DNA of 48,043 nt from Hofstenia miamia (Eukaryota; Xenacoelomorpha; Acoela): positions 2,451,385-2,499,427 of the forward strand of contig SCFE01000007.1 in NCBI GenBank assembly GCA_004352715.1. Reading direction: 5' to 3'. A model generated the notes under the pieces. The model was not told the DNA's origin. It made no database searches and worked only from the letters and a program-made list of their open reading frames with translations. How positions within the stretch are numbered: the first letter of the stretch is position 1; the number at the start of each line of letters is the position of its first letter. Positions 9,810-20,959 of this stretch are shown here, piece after piece. A program made the translations under genes and the position numbers.

Positions 9810-12440
9810 TCATACAAAAACCTTCGTGAAAAATTGGTGTTCTACAGTTTAATATTCATATAAAGTAAATGTGTTCATCATCCAATGATAAGGAAATCAT
9901 TTAGAATAAATCCCAATTCCATCTATTGAGTTCCAAATCAATATGATACCGGAAAACGCATCAATCTGCGAATATAATTTTGAAAATTTTATATTGTTAG
10001 CTGATGATACTCCGCATATTCAGTTTCATTCGAAATTTTTTGATGGAAATATATTGTCTTTTTCAAACAACTATTCTATTGAGCAGAAATTCTATTTTAT
10101 GTGTAGCAACAATTGCATTAGAATTCCTCATTTCCGGACAACTATATTGTCATGTAATTATGTTATTAAAAAAAATTATAATTAAGAGATTTATTACTAA
10201 ATCAAAAGAAGGTGTTCGTGCTAGGCTTGATTTTTAAAAATTTCGCATTAATTTTGATAACAAAATCCTTGAATTAATAATAGTGATTCTTTGATATCTA
10301 TAGTCCATGATAGCAAGTGATACCTCTAGAGAAAACAATATTTCTCACTTAGGGATATCTATGGATAAATTTATTTGGGATGACTTCATCAGACTATTCG
10401 TCATTCTTAATAACAGGTGTATAACAAAATGTACTGCGGTTTCAAGTGAAATTAGGACTTTTAATGTAGTTTGTTTGAAAGTTTGTAGAATTTTAAAAAG
10501 TTATAAGTTGAAGAGATTATATTGATCGAATCCCCCTTAAAAGCTCAAGAGTTATAGCAGGGCATCAAATTAGTCAAGAGCGTATACAAGAGGAATCATT
10601 GCTGGGATTCATCCCCCCATATGACCTGAAACTTTCTGTTTCACGCAAAATAGTTTTAGATATATACCTGGTCCCTAAACTTCTAGAGTCTAATGCAATA
10701 ACTCCAGAACTATTTCCATCCCAGGAGTGTATTCCTAGAAAATTAAAAAGGGGACTTTCAATAAGTATAAATAATAGTCTGATAACAGTATACAGCAGTT
10801 TGCAGGGTTTGAGTCAACAACCTGAGAAAATAAAGGACATTGAATTTTCCTTGAGTTGTTGTATAAATTCTAGCGCTTTTCTGTCTACACCATCTCAAAC
10901 TAGCGACATATACAATTAGATAATAATATATTATACAAGTATGCGTATTTCCTAAATAGCCATGTAAAATTTGTAATAGCTTCGTAATAGGAGGCATGTT
11001 ATTAAGCTAAATAACTCATTTCTAGTGGCTTTTTTGCTCATTTTCTAAGGAAATTTGCATCAAGTTCCTATTTGACTGTGATATATAAAAAAGGGTGCTT
11101 TTGATTAATTTAGGGGAAAGCTTATGCTGAAGGCATATAATTCGGTAATTAAACACTGAATATTTTATGTACAAAACAAGCCTAAGCCAATTCAGAAACG
11201 GACTACGCTTTCAGAATACGTGATTTCAATATATATATATTTCAATATTACGTATTTATATCGAGGAATGCAAAAATTTTATTCATTTTGACACAAGATT
11301 ATAATAGTAAACAATTTAATACTTAGATTATCGTTTGTTTGCATTACAATATTCTCACAGTTGAAATTTAAGCAAATACTGATATACTTGATAGACCTTT
11401 TGATTTGAATTTTTCGCATGAGATTTCATGATTGAGTTTGTGGGTGCCTCTAGATAAAATTATTTATTTAAATATGCAGTCACAATCTCTTTTTAGAACT
11501 CACACGAGCTATTTTAAACTGTTAACTTTTATTTGCTCATCTAGATAAGATGAGGCAGACCTATTGTCAATGACTTTCAAATATGTGTGCAAACTAAAAT
11601 TAACTCCTAGATGTTAGAATTCTTCGAAAGTTTATTGATATACCATGTACCATGCAATTTAGAAATTACTTTCTCATAACATTGCTATATATACTATAAT
11701 TTTGTAATAAATACAATCTATAACGAAACAAATTATCATTGCGCTTTTAAATTACTCCTGTGATTTCAAATCAATTATGTGTAATATTCTAAAATCCGGG
11801 CTCACAGTTGTTTCAATTATAGTCCCAGACCCATGTTGGCCCAGTCACATTTAAATATTTAGTCTCAGCTCCAAAAAGAAAATCTTGAGAACTTATTGAG
11901 AACTAAGTACCATAAAGTCTGTGGAAAACTTCGATTAAAAATCGGACAAGGAAATTGTATTAAATACACAAAAATATGACATTATTGATTTCAATGTGTA
12001 GGGGATGAATAAGCCTCTATTTGTCATCTCTAAATGTAAAGCATTTAATTATCGAATTTTTAATACTGAGAATGATGCAATGCAATCGAAATTGGTCCAA
12101 ATTCCTTACTGTGTTTTTGAGAAAAATATTTTAAGCTCAGTATGTTCTTATTTTTATATATACATCAGACAGATTAATTCGTCATTATAGAAAAATGCCA
12201 TTATTTCTAAATTTTTAATACCTTAAGTATTCAAGCTCGTACACATGCATGTAGCAATATGATTTACCTTTATTCAAGGCTAATCTCTAAGAAATCAATA
12301 CAAACTTAATATAAAATTTTGGAACTACATGTGTTTTTGTTTTGTAAGTGCGTACAAATTTATTCGTCGCTTTGTTTCAATTTCAATGCGCTGTTAGCTA
12401 ACAATACTTAGCGCTATATAAAATGCACAGTTAATTTTTT
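9810..12440. other. AT-rich sequence with only doubtful frames
   Basis: Several 60-106 codon frames occur (for example ending at 10185, 10525 and 10919), but none begins convincingly, shows a recognisable motif or has splice sites that extend it. An ancient decayed gene around 9.9-10.9 kb is possible but not supportable. Confidence 0.4.
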
Positions 12441-12445
12441 ACTTC

Positions 12446-12560
12446 TATATATATATATATATATATTTAGAAGTAATTATACTGAGCTTTGCAATATTCA
12501 TTTTTAAACGCTATGAAAAATATAGACCGGTTTCGATTCTGAAAATCATCATCAGTAACA
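12446..12560 (-). repeat. (AT)n with inverted copy of the CCGGTTT..ATCATCATCAGT motif
   Basis: (AT)n at about 12447-12466, then GACCGGTTTCGATTCTG and AATCATCATCAGT. The reverse complement, ACTGATGATGATTT..ATCGAAACCGGTC, matches the 6684-6725 motif at nearly every defined position, including its association with an AT tract. Confidence 0.5.
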
Positions 12561-12746
12561 AATAAGCGGGAAATAAATATTTACAATTGACTACACTATT
12601 ATAATACAAAATTACTGGATGCACACTAGAATAAATTTAATGTTATCATGCTTTGTTGCTTATTTAGTAATTGATGTTTCTTTGTTTGCTTGATGATTAA
12701 AGCTTCGCCTATTTTAGGATGTTGTGTTCTTAGTTGTATGTAAAAA

Positions 12747-13188
12747 NNNNNNNNNNNNNNNNNNNNNNNNNNNNNNNNNNNNNNNNNNNNNNNNNNNNNN
12801 NNNNNNNNNNNNNNNNNNNNNNNNNNNNNNNNNNNNNNNNNNNNNNNNNNNNNNNNNNNNNNNNNNNNNNNNNNNNNNNNNNNNNNNNNNNNNNNNNNNN
12901 NNNNNNNNNNNNNNNNNNNNNNNNNNNNNNNNNNNNNNNNNNNNNNNNNNNNNNNNNNNNNNNNNNNNNNNNNNNNNNNNNNNNNNNNNNNNNNNNNNNN
13001 NNNNNNNNNNNNNNNNNNNNNNNNNNNNNNNNNNNNNNNNNNNNNNNNNNNNNNNNNNNNNNNNNNNNNNNNNNNNNNNNNNNNNNNNNNNNNNNNNNNN
13101 NNNNNNNNNNNNNNNNNNNNNNNNNNNNNNNNNNNNNNNNNNNNNNNNNNNNNNNNNNNNNNNNNNNNNNNNNNNNNNNNNNNNNNNN
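12747..13188. other. Assembly gap, 442 N
   Basis: Gap of non-default length. A further single N at 13247 lies at the start of another (AT)n run. Confidence 0.95.
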
Positions 13189-13189
13189 T

Positions 13190-16100
13190 CTGTAAACTTT
13201 GAATTTGGTTACATACATAAGGAAGCTTTAAATATACATTGATCTTNATATATATATATATATATATATCTAATTATAAACTTATCACGTCTGCATTTGA
13301 TCAAGTTTTTGAAATATACAAAAAATAAATCGTTCAAAAATACTTTTGATTTCACTGGAATTGCTGTTCAAGTATAAAATAAACGACAGTAGAAGTTGTC
13401 ATTATTTGGTCAAGGCGCAAAGCAGGCCTAGTTTGGGCTTTGGAAGGCCATTGGAACGAATGGCTCGATATAAAAAAAGCCGAGCACGGAAGTTAAATTT
13501 TGGAATTTTAGATTCATATCATGTACTGGTAGTCTTTTAAAAGTCCATTGACGATGTTCAATTTCAGTGTATAGATCTTATCATACTTTGGTCTAGCAAG
13601 CCGAAAATTAAGGAATTTGTTTTTGGCAGGGTACTAAAAATGTACTCGTATTCGGGCTTCAGATGAAAACATTTTCATCTCATGTTTCTGAATCCGGAGA
13701 AACACCTAGAATTTTTGCCAAACACTACTCTGATATAGGCAAACATCAAGCAACAGTTAACATCAATTTATATATGATTGAAATGCAAAGCATCCAGAGG
13801 TATTCTTTGCGAATCTATTTTAAGACTCAAGTAAATAGTACTTATCGTAAATAATTGTTTACAATCTTGTAGCACTTTCAAAATTCAACCTACGTTAACT
13901 TAAATACCGTCAAAGTAGGAATGTTTCAATACAATTTTCTAGATGAAATGTATGTAAAACACAGTAAATATATGGTTATGTATCTCACAGAAATATCTAA
14001 ATATCAAAATTACCTTTATTTTCGATCAATAACCAAGATTTATGATAATTGAGCAAAATATTGACGTGATATTTGTCAAAATACAATAAAATTGCTTATA
14101 AATTGAAATCTTGTAAAGGAAATAGTGTATGAGCAGCATCAAATACAGTAGGTTGAAATTATAATATTGCCTAATCAATAAACATTTTATTTGCTCACCA
14201 ATTAATTCAATAAATAATTTATTTTTAGTTCAAGCCATATTTGGAACTGAGTAATACAACAATGAATTGTGTGTTGGCAGGGGTAATGTGATTATTGGCT
14301 AAGTACTAACGAAATTTTTCTTTATCAAGTTTTAAGCAAATAGGAATAGACATAGAAATGTAGAGAGACCTCAATGTCATTCTGAAATTCGTGTAATGAG
14401 AGTTCTCTAATTTTCCTTACTTACATGTTACTATAATGAAAATAATCAACAAAATTAAGCCACTCAATATTAAAAATTTCGATGATGATGATGATGATGA
14501 GGATGATGATGATAATGATGATGATTATGCTGATTATAAGAACTGTATTCCAAATATTTCTTAAAAGTAGACTAAAATCACTGTTACAAGAGCAAAATTT
14601 TAAAGAATTTTGCAACAATGAGCTTTCCATAGCGCGATAATTAATGAGTGTTTTTGCAGTGAATCAGATGCCATTTGTCATGTTCGTAATGTAATTCTAA
14701 TGTTTGATGAGAAAAAAATTAAATTTCAGAGAAGTGTTTCTTCATATTTTGAATACATGCATCATATGATAGTAGGAAGTTAACAGTGCGAACAATTACA
14801 TATGACGCACACAAATACAAATTGTGTAGTGACTTGAAATTTATTGTCGTACTGGTAGAATTAGATAAGATTTTGCCACTCATTGTTTTATATGTACATG
14901 AGAAAATTGAGAAACTTCATTGAGCATGAGTTCAGATGTGTTGACAATTTTCCATTTGCTGATAGTGAATAAAATTAACGAAATAACGGCTTACTGCACC
15001 TGGGCTTAGCCATTTCTTTTGTTCGTATGAAAGCAACGGCTTTTTTAGCAGCTATGAAATAACATATCCTCTTTGTTCTTGTACATTGAATATTCTTTGC
15101 ATTAGATAAGAATTTCTAACTTCTACATTTTTCAACATGTTGCGTTCTTACATCTTTAAGATTGTTTCATTAATTTGCGAAAGTTTAAAGCAATCATCCA
15201 CTTTGACAAAATCTAAGTAACTAGGAATTTTTATGAACGTGATTAATTCCCGGGTATATATTGCATAGCAAAATATAAAGCCATTGCATATAAATCTTAT
15301 GTAATGAGGCATAAATCTTGCAAAGTTCAAACAAATATTGGAAAGGATAAAGATTCTATTGGAAATTTAAGTATTCACATGAAAAACTCTATTTATGCTT
15401 AATATCAATAAAGCCTATATTTAATACTTGATTATTCTGACATGTAGAAACATTATTAAGCTATGGATTTTATGAAGTAGCCAAGAAGTAACTATGGCTT
15501 ACGGTCTGCTATGGATTAAGTTTCTTTGCTGCGTCTACCACGGCTTGGAATCTTTCTGGTTGCAAAAATTGTAAGGCCGCAAGATGCTACTTCAAATATG
15601 CCTACTAAATTAAAATCAAGTAATCTTTAAATTTGAAGAAATCATTCTTCACCAAATTCCATCTAAGTATTGACATTGGCAGACATTTTAAGCACATGTG
15701 AGAGCTTTGTTCGAAATAGTTTTGTAAATTATGTTGATATATTGATGGAATTGCTCGATGCATATCAGAGTATAGATTCTCGACTATTATTTAAGCTTCA
15801 AACCTCGTGCTTGCGATTTTCTACACACCAACTTAATCGGGAAAACAATGAACACATTAAAAATGTCCAACAAATGAATATAAATCAGACATGAATATGC
15901 AAGATTGCTATTCAATTCAATAAGTGAACATAGCACATTTGAAAAGAATATTCTGATTATAAATATAAAGTTAGTGGACATACTGAACTACAAAGGTTTT
16001 ATGATTTCAAGTGACTACGTGCTTGGGCTTATACTGTTTACTTAAGAGTGTGATTTTGCATGTAATATACATACTGTAATAACAAGATACAATTGATTGT

Positions 16101-16330
16101 CTATAAACTTTATAATCTGGGTCTCAATGACTGAATGGACTCAATGTATATGAATATGAAAGTTATTTTAAGAAATCTTTGAGTAAAAGACAAAGCTTTG
16201 CCCTCCATATTAACCCAATTTACCTCATTGAACCTAGAACAGTAGATAAGAAAAATTCACATCAGCTCAAATATGACAGGGGTTAATTTTAGAAAAGAGG
16301 GTTCGACCCTCTCATGCCAGGTATAAGCCT
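13190..16330. other. AT-rich non-coding sequence with a (GAT)n microsatellite
   Basis: A (GAT)n microsatellite at about 14481-14526 yields an apparent polyisoleucine frame on the minus strand. No gene, transposon end or RNA gene recognised elsewhere. A B-box-like GGGTTCGACCCT at 16299-16310 stands alone. Confidence 0.5.
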
Positions 16331-16340
16331 GCGTGCTGTA

Positions 16341-16448
16341 TGATGTAGTTAATGTGGTTAACTAGGCTTGGTACAATGCTAAACAAGTTTCCCAACAACC
16401 CTTTCTTAAGGCGTCCGTACATTCATTGTACTGTTTGGTTGATACGTT

Positions 16449-16491
<43 letters not shown>

Positions 16492-16535
16492 GNNNNNNAT
16501 ACAACAGTCTTTAATTTGTCTCACTTTACTTTACA
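16341..16535 (+). repeat. 5' LTR of gypsy element
   Basis: Begins TGATGTAGTTAATGTGG and ends CTTTACTTTACA. It is alignable to the 3' LTR throughout but carries about 22 extra bases near 16358-16380, and has an (AT)n tract plus 6 N (16493-16498) internally. Very short for a gypsy LTR. TGGTGACAGAGG immediately after (16536-16547) is the candidate primer binding site. Confidence 0.88.
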
Positions 16536-16551
16536 TGGTGACAGAGGTAAG

Positions 16552-16950
16552 ATGTCTTTTGATACATTAAAGCCTAATTGTCTTAATGTGGACACTTCCA
16601 ACATCACAGCCGAATGGCAAAAATGGGAACGAGATTTCAAACTATTTATGGAGGCGACTGAAGTAGATGAAAAGTCCTGCAAGGTCAAAATCTGTGTCCT
16701 TCTGAAATGTATCGGTGATCAGGCAAATGAGATTTTTAACAACTTTATATGGTCCAGGAATGAGGACAAGAACAAATTTGATGACGTTATAAAAAAATTC
16801 GACAATTATTTTTCTCGAGGAATAAATGAAGTCTTTGAAAGCTACCAGTTCTTTAAATGTGGCAAAGAAAATATGAATATAGATCAGTATGTGAACACCC
16901 TTAGGACACGGATAAGAATTGTAACTTTGGAACAATCCAAGACAGCATGA
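16552..16950 (+). pseudogene. gag: gag N-terminal part (gypsy)
   Basis: ATG at 16552, shortly after the primer binding site, opens a 132-codon frame. It has the WQKWERDFKLFMEAT-type start and ..DEVFESYQFF..Q..DQYVNTLR pattern typical of gypsy Gag capsid regions. It ends at a premature TGA, and the homologous reading continues immediately in another frame, so a small indel near 16940 breaks it. Gag forms the virus-like particle and binds element RNA. Confidence 0.8.
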
Positions 16951-17560
16951 TTCATGACAGAATCATCCTCACCATTGAAGATAGATGACTCCAGGAGCGA
17001 CTGCTAAGGGAACCTAACATTGATTTACAGAGAACCATTCAATTCTGCAGAGTTGCTGAAGAAGCAGATGAGCAATCTATATTGATAAACAATTCACAAG
17101 AAGACGACTCTCTGAATCTGAAAAAAGAGTTTGACACAATTCGTAACAACATAAGAAGTTTGAAATCAACAAACGATCAAGAATTTTAATGCAGACAGTG
17201 TGGTAGGCAGCACAATCCGAGGTCATGTCCTGCCTTTGGTAAATCATGTAGGAACTGTGGGAAACCCAACCACTTCGCAACAAAGTGTCGTGCCCCATTA
17301 CAAAGAACAATATGTAATGTCTACAGACCTAGAGAAATACACGATCTCGTCGAATCTGAAAGTGATTCCGAATACGAGTGCGACTCAATAAACAAAAATA
17401 GAACATACCAACAAAATCACAACGAAATAATTACTACAGTCAAGATGCATGAGGTGCCCATTAAAATGAAAGTTGACTCGAGAGCTCAAATCCAGATTCA
17501 CAGATGTAACTCAAAACTTACCGGATATGGTGTTCAATCGATTCCTGTAATGGGGTAAAT
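16951..17560 (+). pseudogene. gag C-terminal zinc knuckles and protease remnant
   Basis: In the frame following the gag break there are two in-frame stops (TGA near 16987, TAA near 17188). A double zinc knuckle follows at about 17190-17290: CRQCGRQHNPRSC (C-x2-C-x3-H-x4-C) and CRNCGKPNHFATKC (C-x2-C-x4-H-x4-C). Beyond it the aspartic protease site, normally D-[ST]-G-A, reads VDSRAQ at about 17472-17489, so the essential glycine is lost. A TAA near 17557 closes the frame. Both the protease change and the stops indicate inactivity. Confidence 0.75.
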
Positions 17561-19074
17561 AAAGGCTCCAATTTATATCGGACGAAAAAATAGATGCCTA
17601 AATACAAAATTTCTAGTGGTTCCAAAGAAAACTAAGCCAATAATAGGTCTTACCACATCATTAGAAGCTGAGATTCTCGGAGTTAAATTTTTAAAAGGTC
17701 AAATAAATGAGGTGCACTGTGTGAATGATTCCCCATCGAACCATTTTCGGCTAAGGCCCGAAAAAATATAAGATTAAATGCACCCAGGCCGAATGACAAA
17801 TGCTATCAAATTCTTGAGATACCAAGATGTTTTCACTGGATATGGATGCATAGACCAGAAATTTGAGATACCACTTCAGCAGAATTGGAAACCAGTAATG
17901 CATCCTCCTCGAAGATATCCACTCTCAATTTTGCCAAAATTAAAGAAGAAGCTTAAAGAACTTGAAAATGCTGACATTATATCAAAGGTTGATCATCCTA
18001 ACAGTTGGGTAGGAAGCATGGTTGGTGTAGAAAAGCACAACGGTGATCTGAGAATTACATTTGACAACAAAACACTGAACAAAGTTATTGAACGGGAATA
18101 CCACTATCCGCCATCATCTGCTAGAATGCGTGAGTTTTTGAATAGGAAAAAATTCTTCTCCGCGTGTGGACATTTCCAATTGCTATTAGCATATGCCTCT
18201 TACTGAAAAATCGTCGCTACTGTGTACCTTCAATACACCTATGGGCAGATACGGTTGGAAACAACTACCATTCGGTTTGGCATCAGCTTTGGACAAGTCC
18301 CAGGCAATGGTAGACAAACATTTTGGCGACATTCCCAGTGCTGTTGCTATACATGACGATATTTGCAGCACTACGGAAACAGAGGATGAACATTTTCAAA
18401 CACTAGAAACCGTATTTAAAAGGGCGCGTGAACGAAACATCAAATTCAATAGAGCTAAGCTACAATTAATGAAGAATAACATCAAGTACATGGGATTCAT
18501 TGTTAGCAGAACAGGATTCTACCCAGATACGCAAAAAATCAAAGTAATTCGAGATTTAGATGCACCTTCGGACAAGAAATCACTACAGTGGCTGCTGGGC
18601 ATAGTAAATTANCCAATTACATTACAAACGGATGCTTCAAATTTCGCACTAGGCGCATGCCTTCTTCAAGAAAATAAGCCTGTAGCGCATGCCGCCAGAT
18701 CCATGACTTACAATGAAGAAAACTACTCACAAATCGAAAAGGAACTACTGGCTATAACCTATGCATGTACCCATTTCCACCAGTACACATATGGGCGAGA
18801 TGCCAAAGTGGAATCCGACTATAAGCCTCTCGAAGCTCTTCAAAACAAGCCTTTAGCAATATGTCCTCATAGAATCCAAAGACTCTTCGCTATGCTGCAA
18901 AAGTACTCGTCTCTGAAAATAACGTACAAACCAGGTAAAGAATTGGTATTTGCCGACACACTATCTAGACTACCACTGCCAAAAGTCAAGTCAAGTACCA
19001 TCGAGGAAGAATTGGTTCTATCTATTCACTCACTAGCATTGAACGACTGTACAACAATCAGAATGATCAAATAA
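17561..19074 (+). pseudogene. pol: Reverse transcriptase and RNase H (gypsy pol)
   Basis: RT starts in one frame (17778-18205: RRYPLSILPKLKKKLKEL, NSWVGSMVGVEKHNGDLRI, EREYHYPP). It shifts near 18190 to a second frame (18193-19074: TFNTPMGRYGWKQLPFGLAS, AIHDDICS, KFNRAKLQL..KYMG). Motif A, usually FS.LDA..GF.Q, reads FSACGHFQL, so the first catalytic Asp lies in a small deletion. The DD of the YxDD-type box remains as HDD. After the single N at 18612, RNase H follows (LQTDASNFALGACLLQ, EKELLAITYACTHFHQY, DYKPLEAL). Segments between RT palm and RNase H are missing at the N. Confidence 0.9.
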
Positions 19075-20345
19075 GAAACAAATCAGATAAAGACGCTAAG
19101 GAAATTTTAAGCTATATATCAACTTCGTGGCCTCAGCGCAATCAGTTAAGAAGTGAAGAACAGAAGCAAATGGAAAAAATCAAACATGAGCTGTACTCAA
19201 AGGACAGATGCATTTTACGTCAAGAACAGATATACATACCGAAGACGTGTCGCAAACAGGTGTTGAAAGAATTTCACAGATCACACATGGGAATTGTGAA
19301 GATAAAAAACTATGTAGACAGTTCGTATTCTGGCCGAGGAGTTCATATGACGTCGAAAAATTTATCAACAATTGCGATGATTGCAGAATGCATAAATCCA
19401 ACTACAAGAAAAAGACATTATTGTCACATGAAAGACCCTCCCTTCCATTCAGAAAGTTAGGAATAGGTATAGCTGAAATTGGTTGCAAACCTTTCCTAAT
19501 TTGCGTTGACTACTTTTCTAGATTCCTAATAGTTGAAAAAATAGCAAGCAAGTCTGCAGCGTCAGTGATCGATAAGTTTAAGGATATTATTTGTACTCAT
19601 GGAAACCTCAGACGGTTATAGCTGACAATAATCCATTTCGTTCGTACGAATTTAGGAAATTCTCATAGGAATTTGGGATAAACCTAGTTACCAGCAGTCC
19701 ACGATATCCTCAATCAAATGGAATGGTTGAAAGAAGTGTTCAAACATTTAAGATGTTCTACAAAAAAGCATTGATTTCCGCCTATCACTATTGGATTACA
19801 ACAATACCCCCTTGTCATTTTCAGCATTGTCTCCTGCACAACTTTTTTTTAACCGCAGATTTCGATCAAACGATCTCATATCAAAAAAAATGCTAAAACC
19901 CATAATATTTGAGAAGCCAATGCATAGGAAAAGGGAAGAGCGCTACAAAAAAAGCAATTAGAATACTACAATAAGTCAGTCAGAGATCTCCAAGAAATAC
20001 ATTCTGGCGAATATGTAAGAGTAACCACGCTGGACAACAGAATTGGAAATATAATTGCAAAAGGTGCTACTCCACGGTCCTATCTAATAAAGATCAACGA
20101 CAAAATAATTCGTAGAAACCGACGACAACTAATTCCCATAAAAAAACAATGGATACATCGATAGATCAATGGTATGATTGGGATTGGCCAAATTTAGATA
20201 AAAGAGAAAGGGAAGATGAACAAAAGAAAGATGAACAAGATCGTCTAACTGAAATAATACCTCGTCACAAATCAACTAGGAATAGAAAGCCACCCGACTT
20301 CTATGGATATCCTATGAACTCTTCCACGCGTTTGTGTAATCAACC
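19075..20345 (+). pseudogene. Integrase and C-terminal region (gypsy)
   Basis: The zinc-binding HHCC region is split over two frames: H..H around HRSHMG (19281-19300) in one, and C-x2-C in NNCDDCRMHK (19368-19397) in the next. The catalytic core keeps LICVDYFSRF (first Asp, about 19497-19530). It then passes frameshifts to TSSPRYPQSNGMVERS (about 19693-19737), where the catalytic Glu is present. The middle Asp region (ADNNPF, about 19622) survives in altered context. The C-terminal part (RDLQEIHSGEYVRV, then an acidic/basic tail with STRNRKPPDFYGYP) runs to the polypurine tract. Integrase would insert the cDNA, but this copy is broken. Confidence 0.82.
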
Positions 20346-20346
20346 T

Positions 20347-20518
20347 AGAAGGAGAGATGGTGTAGTTAATGTGGTAAACAAGTTTCCCAAAAACCCTTTC
20401 TTAAGGCGTCCTTACATTCATTGTACTGTTTGGTTGATACCTTTTAATTGTATATATATATATATATATATCAGTAATTTTAATAAATGATCTTTAATTT
20501 GTCTCACTTCACATTACA
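20347..20518 (+). repeat. Polypurine tract and 3' LTR of gypsy element
   Basis: AGAAGGAGAGA (20347-20357) is the polypurine tract that primes plus-strand DNA. The 3' LTR (20358-20518) begins TGGTGTAGTTAATGTGG and ends CACATTACA. AATAAA lies at about 20482-20487 and an (AT)n tract at about 20451-20470. It is about 161 bp against about 195 bp for the 5' LTR because of the 5' insertion. Confidence 0.88.
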
Positions 20519-20663
20519 CTATATACATATGAAGAAATTATTACACACCTTGAGTGACGTCATCTCCGCTCTCACTCAGACTTAAATAAATTTATGTCCC
20601 TATCGTAATACATGCACACTTTTACAAATTTGTGTTTATAAGTAAAACTATTGCATTATTTAT

Positions 20664-20956
20664 ATTTCCATACCATTGGGGTTATTCTCCAATTCAAGTT
20701 ACACATGATAAAGTTTTCAAAATTGAAACAGATCTTATATTGAGCCGTCCTAATGCAATTGAAATCATAGTATATTTTCAATATAAATTTATAAAATTAT
20801 CGAATTTTTTTTTGAAATACTAGGATTATGCCATTTTTTGAATCATTTTTTCATTTCCATACCATTGGGGTTATTCTCCCATTCAAGTTACACATGATAA
20901 TGTTTTCAAACTTGAAACAGATGTTATATTGACCCGTCCTAATGCAATTGAAATCA
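20664..20956 (+). repeat. Two 104-bp direct repeats, 189 bp apart
   Basis: 20664-20767 and 20853-20956 share about 92 percent of bases, both starting ATTTCCATACCATTGGGG and ending GCAATTGAAATCA. The 85-bp spacer is not repeated, so this is either a partial tandem duplication or two ends of a short element. Confidence 0.8.
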
Positions 20957-20959
20957 GCA

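Larger units (their letters stand above)
16341..20518 (+). mobile_element. Ty3/gypsy LTR retrotransposon, degenerate
   Basis: The order 5' LTR, gag, zinc knuckles, protease, RT, RNase H, integrase, 3' LTR is that of Ty3/gypsy elements. It is closest in organisation to the invertebrate K02A2.6-like type. Flanks are CTGTA before the 5' LTR and CTATA after the 3' LTR, a possible 5-bp target duplication with one mismatch. It has stops or frameshifts in every domain, so this copy cannot make its own proteins. The single N at 18612 hides the RT thumb/connection region, which is missing between the RT and RNase H segments. Confidence 0.93.

Noticed and set aside
9943-10919. Hydrophobic and mixed frames resembling a decayed chemoreceptor
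   Set aside because: No family motif, and the frames switch without splice sites. The similarity was only impressionistic.
14421-14630. Minus-strand frame with polyisoleucine membrane-like segment
   Set aside because: Produced by the (GAT)n microsatellite.
16299-16310. tRNA B-box-like GGGTTCGACCCT
   Set aside because: No matching A box, acceptor stem or cloverleaf could be drawn. A SINE remnant is possible but unsupported.
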